Assembly: GCA_964574605.1 (NCBI GenBank)
Contig: CAZNOK010000072.1
Location: forward strand, 1-21,638
Direction: 5' to 3'
DNA: 21,638 bases
Source of the DNA: CAIKAP01 sp964574605
Lineage (GTDB): Bacteria; Verrucomicrobiota; Verrucomicrobiia; Palsa-1439
In this document: positions 1-8,905 of the stretch, in pieces
Layout: each line of letters opens with the position of its first letter
How positions within the stretch are numbered: the stretch's first letter is position 1
Translations under genes and position numbers: made by a program
Notes under the pieces: generated by a model
Databases searched by the model: none
What the model saw: the letters and a program-made list of their open reading frames with translations, nothing else
What the model was told of the DNA's origin: nothing

Positions 1-2
1 TC

Positions 3-800
3 GTCAGCAAAGGCCCGCAAGCCAACATGTACGAACACGCCATCCTGACCTACGCGCTGGCGGAAGGCTACGGCATGACCCAGTCGCCGGCGCTGAAGGA
101 ACCGCTTCAGAAATGCGTGGATGTGTTCGTCCAATCCCAACAAGTCAAGAAGGAGGATCCCTTGCATGTGGGTGGCTGGCGTTACACCTCAAACTCTACT
201 AGTTCCGACACCTCCGTGACCGGTTGGTGCGTGCAGGCCCTCGAAGCTGCGAAGCTGGCCGGTGCCAGCGTGCCCGCGTCAACGTTTGAAGGCGCGTCCA
301 AGTATCTTTGGAACATGTACAGCGGCGGTTCGTTTGGCTACGACAAACCCGCTGGGGGTTTTCGTCCTTCAACCACTGCCATCGGCGTCCTCTGCCAGGC
401 TTTCCTTGGCCAAGGCGGCGATCCGCGCATTAAACAGTCCCTCGACAAACTCAAGAACGAAAAGTTCGAGTGGGAAAAGGATAGCGGCAATACGATCTAT
501 GTTTGGTATTACCAGACCCAAGCCTGCTTCCAAGGCGGCGGCTCTTATTGGGAACACTGGAACAATAATTTCCGCGACGCTCTTGTCCGCAAACAATCAT
601 CCGATGGGCATTGGGATTTCCCGCCGAAGAGCAAGGAGAGCTACGGCTTGGCATACTCGACCTCCCTGTGTTGCTTAATGCTCGAAGTTTATTACAGGTA
701 CCTGCCCACGTACCAATCCATCGAGCAAAAACAACTCGAGAAGAAACCCGGGGCTGCGCCTCCGCCAGCGCCCAAGCTCCAAACCAAAGCCACGCCCTGA
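3..800 (+). CDS. Alpha/alpha-toroid (prenyltransferase/squalene oxidase repeat) protein, 5' truncated
   Basis: The gene runs in from the left edge, open from base 3, so its start and any signal peptide are not visible; about 265 C-terminal residues remain. The visible part has Gly/Trp/Phe-rich helical repeats of the squalene-cyclase and protein-prenyltransferase toroid type: GGWRY followed by DTSVTGWCVQAL, then GGSFGYD followed by STTAIGVLCQAF, and a last repeat around SSDGHWDF followed by YSTSLCCLMLEVYYRYLP. The catalytic DxDD motif of true squalene-hopene cyclases is not seen in this part. Stand-alone toroid proteins of unknown substrate are common in PVC genomes, so a role in hopanoid synthesis should not be assumed. 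The protein ends in a Pro/Ala/Lys-rich tail, probably unstructured. Its TGA abuts the stop of a minus-strand gene remnant with no spacer, a convergent arrangement. Confidence 0.75.
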   Translation, partial: VSKGPQANMYEHAILTYALAEGYGMTQSPALKEPLQKCVDVFVQSQQVKKEDPLHVGGWRYTSNSTSSDTSVTGWCVQALEAAKLAGASVPASTFEGASKYLWNMYSGGSFGYDKPAGGFRPSTTAIGVLCQAFLGQGGDPRIKQSLDKLKNEKFEWEKDSGNTIYVWYYQTQACFQGGGSYWEHWNNNFRDALVRKQSSDGHWDFPPKSKESYGLAYSTSLCCLMLEVYYRYLPTYQSIEQKQLEKKPGAAPPPAPKLQTKATP

Positions 801-975
801 TCAGCCAATCGTCCCCGGATCAGCGACGCGTACCAGTTCCAGCAGACGGTTGGCGTCCCATGTCTCCCGGAGCTGTTCCACCACATACTCGCTCTGCATC
901 AATCCGCAAATGCGCGCCAGCAACCGGACTTGGAATTGCGGCCCCGATGACGGTGTCAACAGCACAAAAAAATGT
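801..975 (-). pseudogene. Probable C-terminal remnant of a PTS EIIA type-2 (PtsN/fructose-like) domain
   Basis: Reading minus from about 975 to the TGA at 801-803 gives roughly 57 residues: HFFVLLTPSSGPQFQVRLLA, then RICGLMQSEYVVEQLRETWD, then a short tail. This matches the last beta strand and the two C-terminal helices of PTS EIIA type-2 domains, whose usual pattern is V-F-L-L-x-P followed by HL-x-x-LA-x-[IL]-x-x-L and an amphipathic helix. The upstream part of the domain, including the phosphorylated His region, cannot be found in any minus frame. The same frame stays open to 1751, but those residues are the antisense of a protease gene and are Arg/His/Pro-rich. The homology breaks near a GC palindrome (995-1013). 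I infer a decayed gene whose 5' part was lost by deletion or rearrangement. The assignment rests on a short match, so it is moderate at best. Confidence 0.45.
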
Positions 976-994
976 AAATCTTCTCCACTGCACC

Positions 995-1013
995 GGAGAG
1001 GGGTACCCCCTCC
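995..1013. repeat. Near-perfect GC palindrome at the break of the EIIA remnant
   Basis: The 19 bases read ggagaggggtaccccctcc. The core AGGGG-TA-CCCC-T is self-complementary apart from one extra C, and the outer GGAG/CTCC arms also pair with a small mismatch. It lies about 20 bases upstream, in the remnant's reading direction, of where EIIA homology stops. It could be a short mobile palindrome, a protein-binding site or a rearrangement scar. No second copy is seen in this window. Confidence 0.4.
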
Positions 1014-1123
1014 GCACCCTGCGCAAACAACTAGCCGGGTCAAGCAAATGAAGCGCGCTGGTGGCCGGAACAAGCCGAGTGAAGCGAGACGCGGAGGGTG
1101 AGGGCGGCAAACCGGAACATTTC

Positions 1124-4100
1124 TCAGGGCGGCGAGAGGAGACGGATGCGATAGAAACGTTGGGTCAGCGTCGCGGCGTCGGGGTCGGCGAGTTGGATGG
1201 AATTGCCGGTGCCGTTGGTGGTGAGGAGGAACTGCCAACTGGTGTCTTTCAGGTCGTTCTTGTATTCGATCCGATAGGTCCTGCCGGTGACGCTGTTGAA
1301 CTGGACGACGCCGGATTGGGTCGAGAGGAGGCGGAGGACGCTGGCGCTGTTGGTCGGGTTGGTGCCGGCGAGGTATTCGTGCCAGTCGGTGAAGCCGTCG
1401 CCATCGGTGTCGAGCGTGTTGGAGAGGACGGTGAAGGTGACGGTGGCAACGGAGCTGGTGGCGTAGGCGTCGGTGGCGGCAAAGGTGAAGTTCGTCACGC
1501 CCCTGAAACCGGACGGAGGCGTGTAGGGGAACGGGTTGAAGACGGTGACGTTGTTGGTCAGGTACGTCAGCGTGTCGGCGTCGGCGTCGGTGGCGGCGAG
1601 GGTGATGTTGGTGGTGAAGTCGGAGGGGATGGTGTAGTTGGCCGAAGACGCGACGGGCGCGGTGTTGTAGAGGGTGCCGACATACTGGTTGGTGTGGGAG
1701 GCAATGACAAGTCCCCAGTAGAGCAGGGTGCCGGTGTCGCCGGGTGCCCAATCGTCAATGTAGAACCACCAAGTCCCGTTGGCGTATTCGCCGTTGAATA
1801 TTGAGAGCGGTTGCTCGGGGCGGTAGGAGCCGGCGAAAGGAGCCGCTCCGTCGGTGATGATGGTGGCGGCGGAATCGTCGAAGGTGGTCGGGATCGAACC
1901 GCTGCCGTAGTTGTCCAAGCTGCCGCCGTTCGCGATGGAAAGATAAATGAATTTGCCTTCGGGATGTTGGAGGGAGAGGTCGAGGTCGCTGTCCCATGTG
2001 TGATTGAGGCGGACGAAGACATTGACGTCGTCAATGATGCTGGTGGACGGCACGGCAACAACGTTGGTCGAGATGGTGGTACCAACATAGTAGTCAGCAT
2101 CCACGAGGGCTTGGGAGACGGTGTTGGTGATTGAGTTGGTAGAATAAACGGTTGTCAGCAAACCGACAATGTGGCTGAAGGTATTGGTGAAGGCGTATCC
2201 GGTGGCGGTGGCGATGTGGGTGAAGTTAATGGTCGTGCCACCGGCGACAGTTTTCGCGAGGCGGTAGGAGTAAGCGGTCGCGTTGGAAGCGGACGCGCCG
2301 GACGCGAGATCCGGGTAGGTGGAAGTCGGCTGGAGGATGGTGATGCCGGGAGTGGCCGTGGAGAGAGTGGCGGTGATGTTGGAGGCGGCCGCGGCGCCGG
2401 TGTTTTGGAGAATAACGGTTTCGGCAACGGTTTCGCCGGGATCCATGACGCCGTTGCCGTTGCCGAGGGTGGCGGTGGAAGTCGCGTTGGTGATGGCGAG
2501 GCAGGCATTCGGGGTGGACCCGTAGATGTCGAGTTGAAGGGCAGTGACGGTGCCGACGTCGTTGCTCCCGAGGTCAGCGATCTTGACAGTCCAATTGCCG
2601 GTGGAGGTCTCGCCCCAGTGACGGACACTGCTGAAAGTCCAAGAACGATAGTTCTCGTTTGGGTTTGTGTTTCGTTCGGCCAGACGACTGGTCATGCCGC
2701 CGGGGGAGGTCAACGTGATGGCGAGGTCGCCACGCCAAGTGTGAAGGATGTTGACCGTGACGGTGACGTGCTCGACGCGGAGCGCGGGAAACGTGGCCAT
2801 GTTGAACGTGCGCGTGACGCCGTTGGAGTTGTTGTCGGGGATGGCGACGGGAAGATTGGTGTCGGCGCAGGAGATTTTGCATTGCGGCGTGAGGTTCTGC
2901 CAGTTGTTGGTTGCGAGGGCGACCGCGGCATTGGCGTTGATGAGGCCGGCGCCGAATTTGTGGTTGAAATGAAACCCGGCGGAGTTGGTCGCCCAGTCGG
3001 AATCCGACGCGGCGTTCTTCGTGGCGGACCGGATGAGGATTTCCTGAAGGTCGCGCCAGCCGAGGTTGGGATTCGCCTGAAGGATGAGAGCACAAACGCC
3101 GGCGGCAAGGGGACAGGAGGAGGAGGTGCCGCCAAAGGTCTGGGTGTAGTCGCGATTGGAGAGTTCGCCGGGGGCGTTGTTGGTGTTGTAGCCGTAGGTG
3201 CCGAGAAGGTCGGTGGTGGTGATTGCTTGACGGTTGGTCTCATCGTTGGATGGGGCGCAGACGAGGATACACGCGCCGGGTTCGCTGTAGTAAGCTTGGG
3301 TGTTGGTGTCGTTGATGGCAGAGACGGCGATGACATTGATGTTGTTGACGTAGCCGTCGTAGTTGGCGTCTTCGTAGTACTCGTATCCGTTACCCGCGGC
3401 GAAGACGTAGATGACGCCTTTGCCGTTGCGCCCCTGGGCGGTGCCTTGGGCAAGGGCAGCGGCGGCGAGCGGGCCGGGGCCGTCCAACAACCCGGCACCG
3501 TCGGGAGCGCCCCAACTGCTGCTCTTGATGTGGATGACGGTGTTGCTGTGGGCAAAGGCGGCGGCGTCCTCGGCGTCGGTAGAGGCGCCGGGGAGGCGCA
3601 GACCGACAAGGGTGGCGTTGAACGCAGCGCCGCAGATGCCGACGGAATTGCTGCCGTGTCCAGCGGCAACGCCGGCGCAGCAGGTGCCGTGGTAGTCGTA
3701 GGCAAGATTAGGATATGGATTGGAATCGTTGTCGTCAAAATCCCAACTGAGAGCGGCACTGTAATGGTTGGTGAGGTCGGGATGAGTCCATTGGAGGCCG
3801 TCGTCCACGATGGCGATGTTGATGCCGTTGCCCCGGTACGTGTTCCAGACGTTGGTGATGTTGACGTCAACGCCGGCGGTGCCGCCGTTCTGGCCGGTGT
3901 TGAGGAGGTGCCATTGGTTGGTGAAGTAGGTGTCGTTGGGGATGAGTTTTTTTTGCCGTTGCCGCGCGAGCTGCGGTTCGACGGCGAGCACGCCGGGCCG
4001 GCCGCGCAAGGCGGCCTCCATCGCGAGCGCGCCGCCGGTCTCGGCGGTCTCGAACAGGAACCAGCCGGGCGCGTAGGAGGTCTCGCCACGCGAGCGGCCG

Positions 4101-4468
4101 CCCGCGGCAGCGGCCAGCGCCGCGTGGTCGGCGCCGGGAGCGAGCTGGACGGCGACGCGCTTGGTGAGGAGCCGTCGGGTGAACTCGTTGCGCGGTTGCC
4201 CCACTTCGTAGAGGACCAGTTCATATTCGTCGCCGGTGGCGCGGCGTCGGGCGTCAGCGTGTTGGCGCACGGCCTCGGTGTTGGCGAACGGCGCGAGTTT
4301 CTCGATGCGGCGCGCGCCGGCGCGGGGAACGACATGCAGTTCGTCCTTGGCGATCTCGAAGAGGCCGGGGCGTCCGCGATCGGAGAGTTGGTAGCGGTCC
4401 CGGTCAAGCTCCGCTGCGACCGACGCGGTCACGGCAGCCACAAACAGGATGGAAAGCCAGAATCTCAT
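1124..4468 (-). CDS. Exported kexin-like subtilase (S8) with two P domains and a Verrucomicrobial-type C-terminal domain
   Basis: Secreted serine protease, 1114 residues from the chosen start. The start at 4468 places Met directly before a clean signal peptide (MRFWLSILFVAAVTASVAA); 13 further in-frame residues upstream do not look like protein. No Shine-Dalgarno is evident. Residues about 20-175 resemble an inhibitor-type propeptide. The catalytic triad is complete: Asp222 in AIVDDGLQWTHPDL, His260 in DYHGTCCAGV, Ser449 in FGGTSSSCP, with oxyanion Asn360 in AAGNG. VDDG and GGTSSSCP are kexin/proprotein-convertase-like. P domains follow at about 525-650 (HTWRGDLAITLTSPGG) and 775-920 (HTWDSDLDLSLQHPEG, NGTWWFYIDDWAPGDTG), separated by a beta domain with a GNGNGVMDPGE motif. 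Then come an Ig/cadherin-like segment (about 925-1015), a DTDGDGFTDWHEYLAG calcium-type stretch and a terminal beta module ending RFYRIRLLSPP. It lies 51 bases downstream of another S8 protease, probably co-transcribed. Substrate is unknown. Confidence 0.88.
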   Translation of the reverse strand: MRFWLSILFVAAVTASVAAELDRDRYQLSDRGRPGLFEIAKDELHVVPRAGARRIEKLAPFANTEAVRQHADARRRATGDEYELVLYEVGQPRNEFTRRLLTKRVAVQLAPGADHAALAAAAGGRSRGETSYAPGWFLFETAETGGALAMEAALRGRPGVLAVEPQLARQRQKKLIPNDTYFTNQWHLLNTGQNGGTAGVDVNITNVWNTYRGNGINIAIVDDGLQWTHPDLTNHYSAALSWDFDDNDSNPYPNLAYDYHGTCCAGVAAGHGSNSVGICGAAFNATLVGLRLPGASTDAEDAAAFAHSNTVIHIKSSSWGAPDGAGLLDGPGPLAAAALAQGTAQGRNGKGVIYVFAAGNGYEYYEDANYDGYVNNINVIAVSAINDTNTQAYYSEPGACILVCAPSNDETNRQAITTTDLLGTYGYNTNNAPGELSNRDYTQTFGGTSSSCPLAAGVCALILQANPNLGWRDLQEILIRSATKNAASDSDWATNSAGFHFNHKFGAGLINANAAVALATNNWQNLTPQCKISCADTNLPVAIPDNNSNGVTRTFNMATFPALRVEHVTVTVNILHTWRGDLAITLTSPGGMTSRLAERNTNPNENYRSWTFSSVRHWGETSTGNWTVKIADLGSNDVGTVTALQLDIYGSTPNACLAITNATSTATLGNGNGVMDPGETVAETVILQNTGAAAASNITATLSTATPGITILQPTSTYPDLASGASASNATAYSYRLAKTVAGGTTINFTHIATATGYAFTNTFSHIVGLLTTVYSTNSITNTVSQALVDADYYVGTTISTNVVAVPSTSIIDDVNVFVRLNHTWDSDLDLSLQHPEGKFIYLSIANGGSLDNYGSGSIPTTFDDSAATIITDGAAPFAGSYRPEQPLSIFNGEYANGTWWFYIDDWAPGDTGTLLYWGLVIASHTNQYVGTLYNTAPVASSANYTIPSDFTTNITLAATDADADTLTYLTNNVTVFNPFPYTPPSGFRGVTNFTFAATDAYATSSVATVTFTVLSNTLDTDGDGFTDWHEYLAGTNPTNSASVLRLLSTQSGVVQFNSVTGRTYRIEYKNDLKDTSWQFLLTTNGTGNSIQLADPDAATLTQRFYRIRLLSPP

Positions 4469-4519
4469 TTCGTGGACGGCGGTGGGTTGTCCGTCAAAGC
4501 GTGGCAAGTGTCAAGCACA

Positions 4520-7500
4520 TCATGGCGACGACTGGAGGCGGACCCGGTAGAAATAACAAGGCTGAATCGTGGCAGCGGGATCAGTGATGGTGACGGGCAT
4601 GCCGGTGCCGGGGATGTTGGTCTGGATGGCACTCCAGCCGGCGAGATTGGTGAGGTCGGCGTTGCGTTCGACGGCGTAGAGTTTGTTCGTCACGGAGAGG
4701 AAGGTGACAGCCAAATCGTTGCCGGCGGTGGCGATTCTGATGATGCGGAGAACATTGGCGGAGTCAATCGGGCTGGTGCCGGCGAGGTATTCCTGGAAGT
4801 TGGTCATCCCGTCGCCATCGGGATCGGCATTGGCGTCGCCGGTCGGTTGTCCGAAGTACGTCAGCATCCACGCATCGGGAATGCCGTCGTGGTCGCTGTC
4901 GGCCAAAATGGCGGCGATGGCGACAGCGGTGTTGTTCGTCGTGTTGGGATCGAACTCCGTGGCGAAGACAACGGCGGTGTTCTGCACCATGCCGGTGACA
5001 GAATACGGAGTCGGGTTGGCTGCGGTGGCAACGATGGTGGCGGTCGCGGCGGTGCCGGTGACGAGAGTGTCGAGCGAGTAGATGACAAGGTTGCCGATGT
5101 TCGTCCACGTGCCGAGCGGGGCGGTCGCCGATTGGAATGTGACCGCAGACGGCAACGTGTCGGTCACGACGATGCTGCTGGCGGCGGACGGGCCGAGGTT
5201 GGACACCGTGAGCGAATAGGTCAACGTCTGGCCGGCGACAACGGTATTCGGCGCGTTGGTTTTGGTCAGCATGAGGTCGGCTACGGGCGTGGCCGTCGTG
5301 ACGGCAGTGGCGGTGTTGTTGCTAGTGACCGGATCGGTTTGCGCGCCGCTGACGGTGGCGGTGTTGGTCAACGAGCCGGCAGCAGTCGGCGCAACGACAA
5401 GCTGAACAGTGGCGGTGGCGTTGTTGGCGAGGGAACCGAGCGCGCAACTGATGACGCCGGCAACGTTTGTCGCGGTGCCCTGACTTGGCGTGACGGAAAC
5501 AAAGTTGACGTTGCTGGGCAGCGCGTCAGTGACGGTGACACTGCTGGCACTGGACGGGCCGAGGTTCGCGACGGTGATGGTGTAGGTCAGGTTGCTGCCG
5601 ATGGCGACAGGATTCGGCATCCCGGTTTTTGTGATGTCGAGGTCGGCGCTGTAGGCGCAGGAGGTGTAATAGTCAGTGACGTCAATGGTGTCAACGTACC
5701 AGCCGGTGCCGGCCGTGCTGCCATCGCTGCCGCAACGCCACCGCAACTGGATGTTTTGTCCGGCGGCCGCGGCGGGGAGCCTGGCGATGGTGGTGATGAA
5801 TCCGCCGGAGTTGCCGCTCCACGCCTGCCGGCCTCGCAACGGATTCGTCCCAAACGATGACAATGTGCTGTTGTAGCCGCCACTGGTGAAGACGCCGCCG
5901 GCGGTGAGGATGTCGGTGAAGGCGTTGGTGCCGACCTTGATTTCGAGGACGCCGCCGTCGTAACCGTTTTCGGTCTTGTAGTAGTTGCGGAAGCTCAACT
6001 CGGCGCTCGATGAGAGAATGGATATGGCCGGGGAAACAAGTTCGTTGACGCCAGCTCTGTTGGGGTCGGGGGAGTAGGCGGCGTTGGGTGGGGTGTTGTT
6101 GCTGGTGGTGACAGTTGTCCAGTTGGATTGTTTACCACTGGCGGAAGTCGTCCAACCGGTGGGAAGCGCGGGCGCGGTAACACCATCGAAATTCTGGGTG
6201 AAGACGACGAAGGGAATCAATTTGCCGACAAAGAGATTGAAGGAGACGGTGCCGAGGTTGGCGGGGCCGTCCTGAAGCTGGAGGACGGCAGTGATGTTGC
6301 TGCCGCAGCCGGCGTTGGCCGTGAAACTGAACGAGCGGGCAACGATGGGATCGTTGGTGCCAATCGCACCGTAGGTTTGCGGAGCGCTGGGCGAGACGAC
6401 GCCGTTGGCGGCGAGGAGCGTGACGACAAGATTGGAAGTGCTCGTGGTGGAGAGGTTCTGCAGCGCGAAGCTGACCGTGACGACTTCCTGCGGGTCAATG
6501 ACGCCGTTGGTGGGAGAGATACTTTCCGCAACAAGTGTGTAGTGATCAACGAGGAGGTACGGCGCGCAGTCGCCGTTATAGATGACGAGCGCAAAGTCTT
6601 GGTCAAGCGCGTTGTTGTTGTTGGGGACACCGTCGGAGTTGATACTGACGGCGGTGACGGTGACGGTGAACGCGCCGGAAGAGCCGGCGGGAAGAAAAAC
6701 GCTTTCAACGTTATTGGCGACATCGGCCACGCCGCCCGTGGTGGAGTTGGCGCCACCAAAGACGTTTCCTTTGTAGAGTTTGCCGCCGACGGCGGCGGTG
6801 AGGTCGAGGTTGTTGTTGTAGGCGTTGCCAGTGGTGGAGCCGGGGGCGTCGGTCCAAGCGAGAGTGACGCGGAAGGATCTGTTGGTGTCGGCAATAGTGC
6901 CTGTAAACGTGCGGGTCTGGCCGCTGGCGGTAAACATGTCGAGCGCGGGTTCGTCGTAGAGGAAACGCTCGGCGCCATCAAAGGCGAGGCCGAGGTTGAG
7001 TTCTCCCATGCCCTGATTGTTGGACCAGAGTGTGTCATTGGCGTAAGTGCCGTTGAGATAGCGGGCGGAATTCATCAGGAACGCCTTGGTCATCGCAGCG
7101 CCGGGCGGCGCGAGGTTGTGGTTGAGGAAATACTGGCGCAACAATGCGCACGCACCCGCAACGCACGGTGTGGAATGGCTGGTGCCGGAGGAAGCGGTAA
7201 AGAACTGCTGGCCGGTGTTAGGCCAGTAATAACTGCCGCCGGTGCCGCCGCAGACGCCGCTGCCGTCGTAACAGGAATCGGCGGTGCCGGTGGCGCCGGG
7301 GTTGGCGGCCTGCGCAACACCGCCGCTGATGTGCGTACCGGGGGCGACGATGTCAGGTTTCTTGCGGCCATCGGAACACGGGCCGCGGCTGGAGAAGTCA
7401 ACGATGTCGTTGGCGCTGTTCGCGTCGGTGTCGGGCGTGCTGCAACCGTCGCTGCCGCCAAACGCTTGGACGCCCTCGGCGGCGCCTACGGTGATGACGT

Positions 7501-8905
7501 TCTTGGCGGTGCCGGGCGAGCCGACGGTTTGCGCGTTGGGACCGGCGTTGCCGGAAGCAAAGACGAGGATCATTGGTTGATTGCCGCTGGCTGAGTAAAC
7601 CGCGCCGGCGGGTTGGGCGTCGCGGACAAGCGCATCGTATTGTTGGGCGTCAATGTCGTAGTCGCCGGCAGTGTCGGCGCCCCAACTGTTGTTGCTGATA
7701 CGGACGCCGTTACTGTAGGCACGGGAGATGAGGTTGCCGTAGTTTGGATCGGTAAAGGTGTCAGGGTCGAAGATGACGGAGGAACCCACCTTGACGAACG
7801 GGCAGACCCCGAGGCCGTAGTGGTAACCGTTGGTGTCGGTGTGCGGGAACCCGCTGAGGTTGTTGTAGCCGGCGATGATGTGGGAGTTAATGGTGCCATG
7901 ACCGTCGCAACCCTTGAGCGTGCTGCCGGTGTGGGCGGTGCCTTCGAGCCGGTTGTAGATGACGCGGCTGGCGGCGCTGGTGTTGCCGCCTGTGTAAAGG
8001 CCGAAGTGGTTCGGCGAGGTCGTGCCGTCGTCAATGCCGCTGTCGGAAACGTCCACGGCAAAACCGGACGCATCGAATTGCGCCTGCGTGAATCCTTTGT
8101 CCGCGAGCCAGTCGAGGTAACCGGGCGCAGCCGGCGCGCTACCGATAAGGTTGCCGGCAATGATTTGGTTTTGGCGTTCGCAGAATTTTTTTCGGGGAAG
8201 ATACGGTTGAATTGAGACAACATCGGGTTGCGCAGCGAGTTGAGCAATGGCGCCAAGCGGGAGGCGGACGACGACATTGTGATAGCCGAGCAGTTTCGAT
8301 TCGCGCTGGATTGGTGCGAGCTTGAGCCGCTCGATCAACTGGAGCGTGGCCGCGTTCGCGTCGGGGTCGGCGACGAGCTGGATGGCGAAGTTATCAGCCC
8401 CGGCTGCGCGCGGGTGGATCTTGTGCGCGTCGAGGTAGGCACTGCTCCACTGAATGTGCGCGGCCTTGCCGGCAAGCTCTCCCAGCAGGGCAGACGCACC
8501 GGCGTCGCCGTACACGAGGTAGGTGTTGTGCGGGATGTAGCTGACGATGCGCACACCGGTCGCCTCCAACTCTTCCCGCCACGACGGCTGGACGGGGCCG
8601 GCAAACTGAACGAGCTGCATTCGTTTACCGGCGAACGCGCCGTGCGGCTGGCGCGGCGCGGCGCGCGTGTCGATCGCGCCGGCGTGCAGCAGGACGCGAT
8701 TGTAGTCGTCGCGGTTTTCGGCGGGAACGGAAACGGGCGTGTCGGTCTCGTAGAGTTGGTAGCCGCCGTAGTCGGCGACGAGGCGGCCGCCGTTGGCGAT
8801 GATCTGTTTGGCAACGGCAGCGTCGGAGGTCTGGAATTTATGACGCTCCGCATCCGCCGCCACGGCGACAGCCAGCAGGCAGACTATTGGAAACCGCAGC
8901 TTCAT
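4520..8905 (-). CDS. Very large exported subtilase (S8, KP-43-like) with jelly-roll and DUF11 repeats
   Basis: Secreted serine protease of 1461 residues. Signal peptide at 1-19 (MKLRFPIVCLLAVAVAADAE), prodomain to about 250, then an S8 domain with Asp288 (DVSDSGID), His336 (CDGHGTINSHIIAG), oxyanion Asn453 (FASGNAGPN) and Ser576 (SSGTSHSTPCVAG). The following beta barrel (about 655-780: AWTDAPGS, NNLDLTA, NVFGG, NNVESVFLP) is typical of the KP-43 subgroup. Further modules: a DPQEVVTVSF beta domain (about 785-895), a MAM/jelly-roll-like domain (about 900-1080: FDGVTAPALPTGW, GTGWYVDTIDVTD), two DUF11-like repeats (about 1088-1205 and 1209-1330, each with DLxLTKT and NLGPSxASS), a DSDHDGIPDAW and DPDGDGMTNFQEYLAG stretch, and a terminal module ending YFYRVRLQSSP. 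The minus strand carries TATAGT nine bases before the start and no Shine-Dalgarno, so a near-leaderless mRNA is possible. The length is far above that of the core KP-43 enzyme. Confidence 0.88.
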   Translation of the reverse strand: MKLRFPIVCLLAVAVAADAERHKFQTSDAAVAKQIIANGGRLVADYGGYQLYETDTPVSVPAENRDDYNRVLLHAGAIDTRAAPRQPHGAFAGKRMQLVQFAGPVQPSWREELEATGVRIVSYIPHNTYLVYGDAGASALLGELAGKAAHIQWSSAYLDAHKIHPRAAGADNFAIQLVADPDANAATLQLIERLKLAPIQRESKLLGYHNVVVRLPLGAIAQLAAQPDVVSIQPYLPRKKFCERQNQIIAGNLIGSAPAAPGYLDWLADKGFTQAQFDASGFAVDVSDSGIDDGTTSPNHFGLYTGGNTSAASRVIYNRLEGTAHTGSTLKGCDGHGTINSHIIAGYNNLSGFPHTDTNGYHYGLGVCPFVKVGSSVIFDPDTFTDPNYGNLISRAYSNGVRISNNSWGADTAGDYDIDAQQYDALVRDAQPAGAVYSASGNQPMILVFASGNAGPNAQTVGSPGTAKNVITVGAAEGVQAFGGSDGCSTPDTDANSANDIVDFSSRGPCSDGRKKPDIVAPGTHISGGVAQAANPGATGTADSCYDGSGVCGGTGGSYYWPNTGQQFFTASSGTSHSTPCVAGACALLRQYFLNHNLAPPGAAMTKAFLMNSARYLNGTYANDTLWSNNQGMGELNLGLAFDGAERFLYDEPALDMFTASGQTRTFTGTIADTNRSFRVTLAWTDAPGSTTGNAYNNNLDLTAAVGGKLYKGNVFGGANSTTGGVADVANNVESVFLPAGSSGAFTVTVTAVSINSDGVPNNNNALDQDFALVIYNGDCAPYLLVDHYTLVAESISPTNGVIDPQEVVTVSFALQNLSTTSTSNLVVTLLAANGVVSPSAPQTYGAIGTNDPIVARSFSFTANAGCGSNITAVLQLQDGPANLGTVSFNLFVGKLIPFVVFTQNFDGVTAPALPTGWTTSASGKQSNWTTVTTSNNTPPNAAYSPDPNRAGVNELVSPAISILSSSAELSFRNYYKTENGYDGGVLEIKVGTNAFTDILTAGGVFTSGGYNSTLSSFGTNPLRGRQAWSGNSGGFITTIARLPAAAAGQNIQLRWRCGSDGSTAGTGWYVDTIDVTDYYTSCAYSADLDITKTGMPNPVAIGSNLTYTITVANLGPSSASSVTVTDALPSNVNFVSVTPSQGTATNVAGVISCALGSLANNATATVQLVVAPTAAGSLTNTATVSGAQTDPVTSNNTATAVTTATPVADLMLTKTNAPNTVVAGQTLTYSLTVSNLGPSAASSIVVTDTLPSAVTFQSATAPLGTWTNIGNLVIYSLDTLVTGTAATATIVATAANPTPYSVTGMVQNTAVVFATEFDPNTTNNTAVAIAAILADSDHDGIPDAWMLTYFGQPTGDANADPDGDGMTNFQEYLAGTSPIDSANVLRIIRIATAGNDLAVTFLSVTNKLYAVERNADLTNLAGWSAIQTNIPGTGMPVTITDPAATIQPCYFYRVRLQSSP

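Larger units (their letters stand above)
801..1123. other. Gene-poor interval between convergent coding regions
   Basis: This 323-base stretch holds no intact gene. The left half carries the EIIA-like remnant on the minus strand, ending directly at the plus-strand stop. The right half, about 976-1123, has a near-perfect GC palindrome (995-1013) and then GC-rich sequence in which I see no gene, RNA structure or clear terminator. It lies downstream of two convergent transcripts, so a terminator would be expected; the palindrome is the only candidate and lacks a U tract on either strand. Confidence 0.6.

Noticed and set aside
801..1751. The whole 316-codon minus-strand frame as one gene
   Set aside because: Only the last roughly 57 codons look like protein. 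The upstream part is Arg/His/Pro-rich and lies over the protease gene in another frame of the same strand.
1249..2628. Repeated ggtggcg/gtcggcg motifs that look like tandem DNA repeats
   Set aside because: These come from Thr/Ala/Asn/Pro-rich beta-domain coding sequence with skewed codon use. No fixed period is seen, so it is neither a CRISPR nor a satellite.
2171..5860. Very long plus-strand open frame (1229 codons) across both protease genes
   Set aside because: It is the antisense of two clear subtilase genes. Its product is Gly/Val/Asp/Glu-rich without domains, as expected from reading GC-rich codons backward, and it spans the intergenic gap.
6128..7594. 488-codon plus-strand frame opposite the KP-43-like protease
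   Set aside because: Gly/Val/Asp-rich shadow; the minus-strand frame encodes the S8 catalytic domain here.
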